The notes under the pieces were generated by a model that saw only the letters and a program-made list of their open reading frames with translations, had not been told where the DNA came from and ran no database searches. From Mesostigma viride (Eukaryota > Streptophyta > Mesostigmatophyceae > Mesostigmatales > Mesostigmataceae), in the NCBI GenBank assembly GCA_009746045.1, contig RPFO01000448.1, positions 4,849,521 to 4,913,520 on the forward strand: 64,000 nt of DNA. The letters are read 5' to 3'. How positions within the stretch are numbered: the first letter of the stretch is position 1; each line of letters opens with the position of its first letter. The translations under genes were made by a program, and so were the position numbers. This document shows positions 32,601 through 42,077 of this stretch, piece by piece.

Positions 32601-32652
32601 TTAGGATACATTTGAAGCCGTGCAAATGTATCCTAATCCGGTAAAACCACCC
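32601..32652 (-). repeat. Right terminal inverted repeat and subterminal hairpin, transposon A
   Basis: The 29-bp TIR (32624-32652) is the reverse complement of 21624-21652. Its inner 13-mer pairs with an inverted copy at 32601-32613 across a 10-nt loop. Confidence 0.92.
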
Positions 32653-33255
32653 ATTACATAAATGCCAACCATGTACGTAGACAAGCCATGATGACCCCAT
32701 GGGAGCCTGAATCCTCATCATTAATTACATAAATGCCATCCATGTAAGTAGACGGGCCATGATGACACCATGGGAGCCTGAATCCTCCTCATTAATTACA
32801 TAAATGCCAACCATGTACGTAGACAAGCCATGATGACACCATGGGAGCCTGAATCCTCATCATTTACTATTCCTTGACATCCATGTACGTAGGCCAGCCA
32901 TGATGACACCAATGGAGCCTGAATCCTCCTCGTTAATTACATAAATGCCAACCATGTACGTAGACAAGCCATGATGACCCCATGGGAGCCTGAATCCTCA
33001 TCATTTACTATTCCTTGACATCCATGTACGTAGACGGGCCATGATGACACCATGGGAGCCTGAATCCTCATCATTTACTATTCCTTGACATCCATGTACG
33101 TAGGCCAGCCATGATGACACCAATGGAGCCTGAATCCTCTTCATTTTCTTAATGAGTGGATTCAGGTTACATAAATGCCAACCATGTAGGTAGACAAGCC
33201 ATGATGACACCATGGGAGCCTGAATCCTCATCATTAAATACATAAATGCCATCCA
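32653..33255 (+). repeat. Satellite array between transposons A and B
   Basis: About 8-9 monomers in the same orientation and phase as the left block. It starts with the duplicated ATT and ends in ccatcca at transposon B. It includes one hairpin-type monomer near 33127-33166. Confidence 0.95.
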
Positions 33256-33285
33256 GGGCTGATTTTTTTAAGTATATTAGAATTT
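33256..33285 (+). repeat. Left TIR, transposon B
   Basis: Exact 29-bp match (from 33257) to the reverse complement of the right end. The neighbouring satellite monomer is broken at gccatcca. Confidence 0.9.
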
Positions 33286-34277
33286 CTCCCTTTGAATTTT
33301 AATAAACCCTTTTCCCCTTATTTTACCATGGTTTCAAGCCCCCCTGACCGTATTCATCACGCAGCCTAAGGGAGAAGTGATGTTGGCACGCTATCCCATG
33401 GTTTCCCATACCTAGCCACCGTGCCTTCTCCCGTGTGCCCTTGCTATGTAGGTTTGGACAACTCAAACAGGAGTCAACACATGGGCTACATTCCGTCTTG
33501 GCATTAATTTCAAGTTTCCATGTCAGTTTTTATCATGGTGGCCAAGGGGGAAGTTATGTTGGAACAGTATCCCATTGTTTCCCATGCCTAACCGTTATGT
33601 CCTCTGCCATGTGCCCTTGCTATGCATGCGCTTCGACAAACTCACAACAGGGTCAACACAGGAGTTATCGTCCATAAATGATGAACGCCATGCAAAAAAT
33701 GCTTGCATTCCATGCTGTACGCACTAATTGGATGACACTTGTGTATAATGCATGATCGAAAGGCCTTGCTAAATTACAGCCTCTTACTAAAAGCACTTTG
33801 ACATGGTGCACACACATCAATTGCTACGCAACGCATTCAAGCTATGAGTGACTAAACATATTTTTATTATCAGTTTGGCATCATAAAAAGTTACGTATTG
33901 GCAATAAAGCATGTGTCAACGGTGTCATGGTAATAAATCATCAAGAATGCTCAACGGGCAAGACACAATGACATGTACACGCAATCAATCTACTTGCAAG
34001 CAAGAGTCACCAAGCGTTGATGCACAACATGAAGCGGACCAGCAATGTTCAATACTGTTCCCAACTTTTACACCGTGGATCTACATCCATCTAATTAAAT
34101 GAATGTGTTCATGCTGGCAAAAAACATGTACCAGCGAGCAACAGCCAACCAAGTGCTCATGGAACGCGTATCAAGTGGGGATACTATATAGGCCGGTGCG
34201 TTCCAGCATTTCTCAACGCCGCATCTGTATGCTCACATGCTTGAGCACACGCGACGAAAACCGCAGTATGTGACCGC
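33286..34277. other. Left subterminal region of transposon B
   Basis: AT-rich with one diverged direct repeat: two copies of a segment containing atcccatgtttcccatacctagcc and tgcccttgctatg (near 33392 and 33570). There is no supportable gene. A TATA-like ctatatagg lies near 34184. Confidence 0.5.
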
Positions 34278-34359
34278 CTAGTCATTGCGATCAGAGCTGT
34301 CCTCCTCTACTTCGCTCGGTTCCTCGTCATCCTCCTCCCCCTCGTCGTCGTCATCCTCC

Positions 34360-34402
34360 TCCTCCTCCTCCTCCTCCTCCTCCTCCTCCTCCTCCTCCTC
34401 AA
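34360..34402. repeat. (CCT)n tract encoding the acidic tail of protein B
   Basis: CTC/CCT repeats on the plus strand encode a poly-Glu run on the minus strand, parallel to the poly-Asp tail of protein A. Confidence 0.9.
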
Positions 34403-35954
34403 CATGCTTCGACCGTTTCCGTCGCTTGCCCCCAGCGGCTGCCCGGCTCCTTGTAGCTTGGCTCGTTGTAGCCCGTCCCCGCTGCGTGCGCGCCCCAGCG
34501 TCACGGCGAGCGCCGCCGCCGCCACCAGCACCAGCCGCCCGCGTCGTGGCCGTGCTTGGCACCGTGGCGCTGTGTTGCAGCTGCACGCTTGCAGCAACAC
34601 GGATGTCCTCTGGCAGTGGCGCCACCACAATCCCGGGGCACGAGCACACCCACGCTTGCAGTTGGTCATACCCGCACACCGACCAGTACGTGGCATCCGG
34701 CCACACATGGTTGGGGTCATCTTCCCAGCGTATGCACACTCTTTTCTGCGCAGCGTCCACAGCAGCGACCTGGCCGTGCTCACGCTTGTTGCTGAACCTC
34801 GTGCACACGCGCATGCCGACAGGGATTCCCGCGGCAGCCAGGTCACGAAAGGCCGTTGCTGCGGTTGCTGCGGCGGCTGATGGCGTGCAATACCCGTCCC
34901 ACTGCATCTCACTCTTCAGCGGCTCGGAGAGAGCAATGGCGTCCCTGGTAGGTTTTAGGAGCTGGCCGTCTACGCCACACGTCACCGTGTACTCCTTCCT
35001 TCCTTTCTTCCACTTTGAGAGCAGAATGGAGGAAGCCGGCACGGTGAAGGTGTGACGCTGCATCCTTGCAGGCGGCGGGACTATGGCACACCGCGGATGC
35101 CACAGCTGCCATTTTCCCGTGTAGCACGGCGCGCAGTAGCCCTCTAGCTCGTACCGCTGGCCATCCGCAGACGATTGCGCTTCCGGAACTGACGCCACGA
35201 TGGCATAGATGACAGGCGTCCAGCTCGGGTTGGCAGGCACATGGTCCGGCAGCTTGGCCAACACCGCGTCGCCCGGCTTCAGGTCATCACATGCCGTGAG
35301 TGCTGCCACACGCATCTCGATGCGACGCTCATCCGCTGCATGCTGAGCCTCGGTGTATCCTGCATGCCGCACAGGAGGGATCAGGGGACGTAGGGCCTCT
35401 TCGTTCTCTGTCGCCAGCTGCAGCAGCCGTTGCGCTTGCGTCAGCTCCGGCGTTGCACCCACCGTGGGCACACGGTTGCGCCATGCCGCAAACTGTGCGG
35501 GAGTCCCCCACCGCGTCTGCCACTCCTGTGGCGCATCGCGGGGTTCCCTTGGCAGTGCTTTGAGCCAATCAGGCCATGATTTCAGCTTTTCCTGCAGTGT
35601 GCGCGTGCTGAAGAACGCGGAGACCTTGGAGTTGGTTTGCAAGCGTTTGAATTTGGCCACTAGCTCGGGCAGCCCTTTCGAGAACCAGTTTGGATCATAT
35701 GGACACAGTGGTGGTGGCTCCTGCAAAAGATGCGGCGGCGTGTCCGGGCGAAGAGTCCGGACGCCGTAAACAATGCTGCCATCCGGAAGGCGCTGGGCAA
35801 CCATGGGTGCTGCATCATCTTCGCTCCACCCAGATGGCTCCCATCGCGATGGTGTCAGGAACTTGTACCCAAAATACGGCTGGCCGTCTGGACCCCGCTT
35901 AAACAGCGTGTGGTGGGGTTTGCTCGATAAGGGCCCCTTCTCAGGCCGCCGCTC

Positions 35955-36160
35955 CTTGGGGGGCTGGCCGCCGCTGGGGGCTGGACGCCGCTGGGGGCTG
36001 GCCGCCGCTGGGGGCTGGCCGCCGCTGGGGGCTGGCCGCCGCTGGGGGGCTGGCCGCCGCTGGGGGGCTGGCCGCCGCTGGGGGGCTGGCCGCCGCTGGG
36101 GGGCTGGCCGCCGCTGGGGGGCTGGCCGCCGCTGGGGGGCTGGCCGCCGCTGGGGGGCAC
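35955..36160. repeat. 17/18-bp minisatellite in the transposase B linker
   Basis: Units of tggggggctggccgccgc (18 bp, G6) and tgggggctggccgccgc (17 bp, G5). At least seven 18-bp and four 17-bp units are present. All three minus frames stay open through it. Confidence 0.9.
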
Positions 36161-38320
36161 GCGCGGCACCAGTGGCCCGCTGAACCAATCTGCGCTGCCT
36201 GCCCAGTTGCTCAGATCTGGATCAAGGTACACTTCAAGCGTAGAGTGGACGTCGCGGTGCGACGCGACGGTGCACATCATTACCCCCTCTGGAATGTGCT
36301 TCAGCTTGCCCGTGTCGAAAGCCGACTTCTTGAAGGCATCCGCCCACGCCCCCTGCCAATCTTCTAGGGTAACGTAGGTAATGCTCTTCATGCCTGACCG
36401 GCCCACTTGCAGGTAGCCTTGGCCCACCCCGAAGAGTTGGTCCGGATCGCTATGGGAGTGTCCCCTTAGCAGCCGGTGGAAATAGACCTTCTTAAAAATT
36501 CCCTCCTTCACCAGCCACGCCCCAAAACAAAGCACAGTATAATTTCTGTTCTCGGAGCCCCCATCAAGCCAAATGTGCAGGTCATCCGGCATGGGACACC
36601 CGTCCTTGGCCCATGGCTCCGCCTCGCAAAGCCGTACGAGAGCATCCATGAGAAGGCACACCACACGGGAGCCCATTTGGTGCTTGGTTTGTAGCATAGG
36701 GAGCTCCGAGTAGAAAATGGCTTTCCACCCATGTATGACGCACGCGTAGAACTTGAACTGGAACAGCCCCCCCTCGATGGCATCCCATTCCTCGGAAGCA
36801 TGAGCCACATGGGTGACAATGCTCTTCTTGCTGTCCATGGCATCCATAACAATCTGGATTAACTTCCATCGGCGGTTGCAGGCCTCATCTCGGCGGTCGT
36901 AAAAGATATGGCGTTCCAACGTATGCGCAGCTTTGTGTAGCTTGTGCGCACGTTTACACTCGTCGTGCCTCTGCATGTTGTTACCGCAGCCCGTTCGCCA
37001 CTGTCGAATCGCAACGCAATCCGAGCAGAGGCCTGCATTGCGCTTAAACTTGCGCATGACTACCTTGGGCCAGCCCGGACACCACGTCCCATCCTCCACC
37101 TGACTCCACACCTTACGAAACGCGCCATATGACAGCCACTTTCCCCCAAGCTGACCCTGTTGCCTAGCCATCATTTCTTCACAATACTCATGTTGCCAAA
37201 TATCCTTCAAGCAATCCAAATCAATCTGAAGCACGTCTCCCCCAGCGCCGGAAGGGTCGTAATCCGCCATATCTCTCGCATGCTGAAGAATCCACTGAGC
37301 CGCCTCCTCCTTCAAAATGCCCAGTCGCCCATTCCGTGGCATTGCGTCAGAGGTACTCAGGGGAGAATCTTCCGACACCCCCAGCTTGTCGAGTTCGATG
37401 TCATCGTAATGGAGAAGAACATCGTCCATCTGTGCAGCCATCTTTGCGGCCTTCACCGCGGCGTACCAAGTCGGATCGGCAACCGCCAGGACGTGCTTTA
37501 CAACTTTATGGCATGCCTGGATGACCTGCATGCCACCGGACGGCATTTTCACCTTCAACGACATTAAGCCTTTGATGTCATACTTTGTGTAGAAGCGATG
37601 CTGGTCATTCGGCTCCTCCACCACAAGATTGTCAAGGCCATGCTCCTGCATCATCGTCACAAGACGGTGGCTCCGCTCCTTTTGCGTGGGTAGCCCGAGG
37701 TAACTCTGTCGAGCCAGCTCCCAGACTTCCACATCACGCTGGGGCGTGTTCATCTTTTCCATGCACTTCTCAACGCAACAACCCCTTGGAGCATTTTGCA
37801 ACGTCTTCATGTCCTCAGCGATACTAGCACGGTTTAACTTTCGCACTTTAACGCTGTCATTACTACATTTCCCCGAATAAGTTCTAGTCTTACTAGGAGG
37901 GTCGTCATCCCCTGCAGCTGGCACCTCCCCGTGGACTACATCATGTCCGAGTGTGGAAGACGCCATCATCCCCTTAATTTAATTATCGTTATATGGAAAT
38001 AATCTAACACCCATTTCACCGGAATATTTAATTATCGTAGCTACAGGTCTGGTCGCTGGTTACTCCCCGCGAGTAACCAGCGACCATGGTACGATTGTGA
38101 GTGAACGTCGACTTTATTCACATTGTGCGGCTCGTGTGTGTTGCATCGTGACTCAGGTGCCAGGCTGTCATTTCCCTACCACGCCAACTGCGAACGTGCG
38201 CACCTGTCCAGCCTACTTCACATAAACAGCTGTAGGAGGTCATGCAGCAAGTAGAACAGCTGCTGCGTAGTTGGACATTCGGGCATTCTCGATTGTTGTC
38301 GGGGTTTCAATTGCCGAACA

Positions 38321-38920
38321 ACTGCGCAAGGATGCAGGTGCTGTCCTACTACCCGGCGTTCTTGCGGCAGCAGCTGCTGCTCAAGTTGGACAGTCGGACA
38401 GTCACGTTGCCGAACTGCGCAAGGATGCAGGTGCTGTCCTACTACCAGGCGTTCTTGCGGCAGCAGCTGCTGCTCAAGTTGGACAGTCGGACAGTCACGT
38501 TGCCGAACTGCGCAAGGATGCAGGTGCTGTCCTACTACCAGGCGTTCTTGCGGCAGCAGCTGCTGCTCAAGTTGGACAGTCGGACAGTCAGGTTGCCGAA
38601 CTGCGCAAGGATGCAGGTGCTGTCCTACTACCAGGCGTTCTTGCGGCAGCAGCTGCTGCTCAAGTTGGACAGTCGGACAGTTAGGTTGCCGAACTGCGCA
38701 AGGATGCAGGTGCTGTCCTACTACCAGGCGTTCTTGCGGCAGCAGCTGCTGCTCAAGTTGGACAGTCGGACAGTCAGGTTGCCGAACTGCGCAAGGATGC
38801 AGGTGCTGTCCTACTACCAGGCGTTCTTGCGGCAGCAGCTGCTGCTCAAGTTGGACAGTCGGACAGTTAGGTTGCCGAACTGCGCAAGGATGCAGGTGCT
38901 GTCCTACTACCAGGCGGCAT
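38321..38920. repeat. 93-bp VNTR between the divergent genes of transposon B
   Basis: aactgcgcaaggatgcaggt recurs at 38321, 38414, 38507, 38600, 38693, 38786 and 38879, exactly 93 bp apart. The unit is a multiple of three, so long frames exist on both strands (about 240 codons each), which I treat as repeat artefacts. It sits between start codons 37969 and 39139, like the VNTR of transposon A. Confidence 0.95.
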
Positions 38921-39138
38921 ATTGTGTGTTGAAATTTCAAATGCAGGTTTCAAATTGAAAGGGTTTGACGACGTCGGGACAGGCTCCGCAGGCAAGCGAT
39001 GGCGGTGAAGGCACCCTGTTTCTAGGGTAAACGTCGAAAGCAGTCTAAGTTTGATTTTGCCAGCTAATAGCCGGCAATGTGAAGTATATTGTTACTAGCA
39101 ATCTTGGAGTGCGGAGCTGTGGTGGGTTTGTTTGACGG

Positions 39139-41213
39139 ATGGCTGGTTTGGAGGAAGCCGGCATAGTGGCCGAGCAAGACGGTCACGCTGGACAGAAAGC
39201 TGCACCCGATAGGGCGAATGTTTCCAAGCCGACCGTCCTCAATGATGACACGTCCAATGCTGAGAATGGAGTAGAAAAGGAAGGGGTTCGCATGGCAGAC
39301 ATTGACGCCATGAAAAAGCTGCTGGAATCAACTGATTGCAGTGGCGACGTCGCCATGCGGGACTTCTCAGCTCGATATGTGCGCGTAGATGAGGTCGGTT
39401 CTGAGAAGGCTTCAGAGGGCTCCGCCTCTGGCATAGCTACCGCAGGGTCTGGCTCTAATCCTGCGTACAACGCCTCGGCAGGAGATGTGCAGGTGGAGCA
39501 CGATCCTTCCCATCCAATCCTGGAGGGCGACAAGGAGGGCAGTCTGCCGATGGGCCTTCCAGTCGTCGATGCGGCGGCGGCCTCCACGGTCGACGACTTC
39601 GCTCCTGGTGGGAGGCTTTATCAGGTTGGTTTAAACGCAAATATCACTCCTTGTCTTCATCTGCATTGGCTTGTTATTACTGGGCTTTAGTTGCATGCTT
39701 GTTTATCCACATGTTCACTTGTGCTGTGCTTGTTTTCTTGTCGTGGACTAGTTAGGCTGAAATAGTTGTACATGCATGTGCAGCCACCTTGTCATGGGCA
39801 TTGTTTGGCAGTATTCTTGCCTTGTGAATGAATGCATGAACCGTAAATTGTGAATGACGGAAGCAAGTCGCGTTCCCATGTTTGATGCTATATGGATGTA
39901 AACTTCGTGCAGGGAATGGCCAAGTGGACAGACAAGCAGGGCGAACATTGTGTGCGCGTCGGGGACATCGTGACGGTGCCAAAGCCTCTGCCTGACCCAG
40001 TATGCGTCGTTGTGATGGTGCTTGAAGGCCACGGTTTCATGCTGGCCGCCATCAATAATGGAGCTGCAAGCAGGGTGGCTGGCATGTGTGCCGCCAACAA
40101 GCTCAAACTTCAGCACCGCTACGTCTGGATGCGATGTCACCAAGGAGACACAGTTCCGTGTGTGCCGTACGTTCGGAAATACGAAAAAGTAGTCGACCAT
40201 GTGTACGGCAGTCTGGCAGTGTCTTCCATCTCCAATGCCGCTCGGAATTGGCAAATTTTACTGCTGCTGACGGTGCAAAGAATGCTGTGAGCATAGTAGT
40301 TGCGCGTCTGGGGCAACCCCTGGGCATCAACAAGGTTCATGAAGATGACGCGGTCACGAAAGTTGATGCAGGTGTGCTGACCTCAGCGAAGAAGGCTGCG
40401 CCGCCATCGAAGCAAAAGTCATCCTCCGCTGACCCAAAGCCGGGCACGGCATCCAAGGGGAAGGAGAACGTAGCACCAGCTAAGCGCCAGAAGACCGGGA
40501 TGGCTGCAGGGCAGGCAGCGCCCCTGGCTCCGGCAAAGAAGGCTGCATCTGCTCCAAAGGAACCTGCCTGTGGGGCCTTGGCCCGCTCCGGAAAGGGAGA
40601 TGGTGTTTCGATGGCTGACCTCAAGGCCTTGTTGGCGGAGCAGGTCGTCAAGAGCCAGGAGGCCATGGAGGCCATGCAACGTGCACACAAAGCAGAAGTT
40701 CAGGCATTGGAGGCCAAGTGCATTGCTGCTGCGCAAGATGCGCTTCTGCGCAACCAGGAGCTGGCATCCAGCCGCCAGCCGCTTCCGCCGCCGCCGCCAC
40801 CGCTGCGGCTGCCGCCGCCTCCGTCGCCTATGCCATTGCTGCCGCTGCCGCAGCAGCAAGCGCTGGCACCAGTGTGCCAGCCGCTGGTGCCACCGCCGCC
40901 CGAGGTACCACATTTGCAGGTGCTTTGTCAGCAGGTGCTGCAGCTGCAGGAGAAAGTGCAGCAGCTGAGTGACTCGCAACCAACAAAACAGCCATGCAAG
41001 AGCACTGGGCAAGGCTCTTCATGTCATGCCGACCATGCTGGTCGTTTCGCAGAATTGCTAGACATGTTTGAAGAGAGAGTGCTCAGCATGCCCAATAGCA
41101 GAGTGAGAGCACCCCTCATGCTGTCCCATGGTTGCCCTGTGCACTCGCACCGCAGCTGCACGTGTGAACGCGATGCATGCCATGGTGGATGGGCATATCC
41201 GCAATGGCATTAG
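39139..41213 (+). CDS. Three-exon accessory gene of transposon B
   Basis: The model is exon 1 39139-39624, exon 2 39913-40200 and exon 3 40281-41213. Both introns are GT-AG and phase 0 (donors cag then gttggt, and cat then gtgtac; acceptors cgtgcag and gcaaag). Splicing joins three frames that no single ORF covers. The product is about 568 residues. Exon 1 is acidic and polar (MADIDAMKKLLESTDCSGDV). Exon 2 encodes a compact domain (GEHCVRVGDIVTVPKPLPD, CVVVMVLEGHGFML) that could be a BAH- or Tudor-like fold, unproven. Exon 3 has a Lys/Ala/Pro-rich linker, a coiled coil (AEQVVKSQEAMEAMQRAHKA), a poly-Pro stretch, Q-rich helices and a Cys/His-rich end (CPVHSHRSCTCERDAC). The divergent position matches the PHD-like gene of transposon A. 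Confidence 0.7.
39625..39912 (+). other. Predicted intron 1 of transposon B accessory gene
   Basis: 288 bp, GTTGGT...GTGCAG, AT-richer than the flanking exons, phase 0 on both sides. Confidence 0.65.
40201..40280 (+). other. Predicted intron 2 of transposon B accessory gene
   Basis: 80 bp, GTGTAC...CAAAG, phase 0, resolving the frame change between exons 2 and 3. A one-base frameshift near 40245 is the alternative. Confidence 0.5.
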
Positions 41214-41242
41214 TTAATTAATTAATTAATTAATTAATTAGA
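41211..41242. repeat. (TTAA)n microsatellite
   Basis: ttaattaattaatta run just after the stop codon of the accessory gene. Confidence 0.9.
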
Positions 41243-41277
41243 CGCGCGCTCGGGCCGTTGGGGAGTCACGGCGCCCC

Positions 41278-41453
41278 GATGGATGGATGGATGGATGGAT
41301 GGATGGATGGATGGATGGATGGATGGATGGATGGATGGATGGATGGATGGATGGATGGATGGATGGATGGATGGATGGATGGATGGATGGATGGATGGAT
41401 GGATGGATGGATGGATGGATGGATGGATGGATGGATGGATGGATGGATGGATG
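41278..41453. repeat. (GATG)n microsatellite, about 44 units
   Basis: Pure GGAT/ATGG tetranucleotide array of about 176 bp, the reverse complement family of the array at 1285. Confidence 0.97.
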
Positions 41454-42047
41454 CAAACAGTCCTACCGGTCTAGTTGTTTATTGTGACAGGAGCATGACA
41501 GTTGCATTGTGAAATGTATGTGGGATGGCACCATATATGGTTGTCTTCTTGACGTGTATCATGGACATTATATAATAAACACTGGGCATATGTATTACGC
41601 TACCTAATAAACTTGTCCAACGGTCCCATGCTAGCTGCCAAGCAGCATGACCTCCGCATGTCGATGGTGTCCATGGTATTTTCAGATAGTTGTTCGATGT
41701 GCCCTCTGGCTTGTAAGGAAATCTAGATACTTATCACAGCACTTGTCTAGCACATGACCCGGTCTTGCACGTTGGCTTAGCACACCTCCCCCGGCCATGC
41801 ATTCAGTGAACTTGAATTCCTTGAAAGAGGCTGTGCGCCATGATGGACGGCTGTCACCGTCACTGCTCGACCTGTTACGCACACACGCGATGCATGCATG
41901 GGGCAACGGGCGTTAGCCGAACTGGGGGGATAAGGCTTGAGAGGGTAAGAGAGGAGTGATCGTGTAGTTCTAGCGACTATATACACAGTATCTGAGCATC
42001 CAAACAAGGTCTAGCTGCATCCCTGGTCAAAATTTAATAAACCAAAA
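41454..42047. other. Right subterminal region of transposon B
   Basis: No gene supported. Short frames on the minus strand lack recognisable features. A palindromic gcatgcatgc-like word occurs near 41890. Confidence 0.5.
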
Positions 42048-42077
42048 AAATTCTAATATACTTAAAAAAATCAGCCA
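42048..42077 (-). repeat. Right TIR, transposon B
   Basis: 29-bp inverted match to the left end, followed by CCA and intact satellite sequence. Confidence 0.9.

Larger units (their letters stand above)
21624..32652. mobile_element. Two-gene DNA transposon A, 11.0 kb, DUF7869-like transposase
   Basis: Bounded by 29-bp perfect terminal inverted repeats (21624-21652 and 32624-32652, beginning GGGTGGTTTTACCGGATTAG) and a 3-bp ATT duplication, inserted in a satellite monomer. It contains two divergent genes: a Q-rich PHD-like protein on the minus strand (22014-24794) and a 1662-residue transposase-like protein on the plus strand (26487-31475). A VNTR lies between the starts. A 3-bp duplication is known for CACTA and Harbinger elements, but the ends are not CACTA and ATT is not the Harbinger TWA target. 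Confidence 0.92.
34278..37969 (-). pseudogene. Transposase-like protein B, same family as A, frame-shifted in its repeat linker
   Basis: ATG at 37969. The first frame runs to 35855, but real homology leaves it in the repeat near 36000. The C-terminal part continues in another frame to 34278. The core matches protein A: Cys cluster (RGCCVEKC), LQIDLD (Asp250), Cys-rich GLCSDC, WLDGGSENRN (Asp469), GHSHSDPDQLFG (Asp508/510). Asp-to-Asp spacing of 39 is the same as in A. The linker is PPSGGQ/APQRRP repeats. The C-terminal region again has WTPVIYAIV, HGQVAAVD and CSCPGIVVAP, ending in a Glu/Asp-rich tail. The break equals one missing base: four repeat units are 17 bp (G5) instead of 18 bp (G6). 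Decay, assembly error in G runs, or shifting are all possible. Confidence 0.8.
33256..42077. mobile_element. Two-gene DNA transposon B, 8.8 kb, related to A
   Basis: Ends share a 29-bp inverted repeat (33257-33285 and 42048-42076, beginning GGCTGATTTTTTTAAGTATA). A CCA duplication flanks the element (33253-33255 and 42078-42080) if the outermost base pair is mismatched (G at 33256, A at 42077). It carries a minus-strand transposase-like gene (34278-37969) and a divergent plus-strand gene (39139-41213) with a VNTR between the starts. The gene plan matches transposon A, inverted. The TIR sequence differs from that of A, so they are separate families. Confidence 0.88.

Noticed and set aside
21624-32652. 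Assignment of transposon A to CACTA or PIF/Harbinger
   Set aside because: The 3-bp duplication fits either, but the termini are not CACTA, the ATT and CCA targets do not fit TWA, and the transposase boxes differ from what I know of both.
38218-38958. Antiparallel frames of about 240 codons over the 93-bp VNTR
   Set aside because: The unit is a multiple of three and stop-free in several frames, with no conserved start or domain. I kept it as a repeat only.
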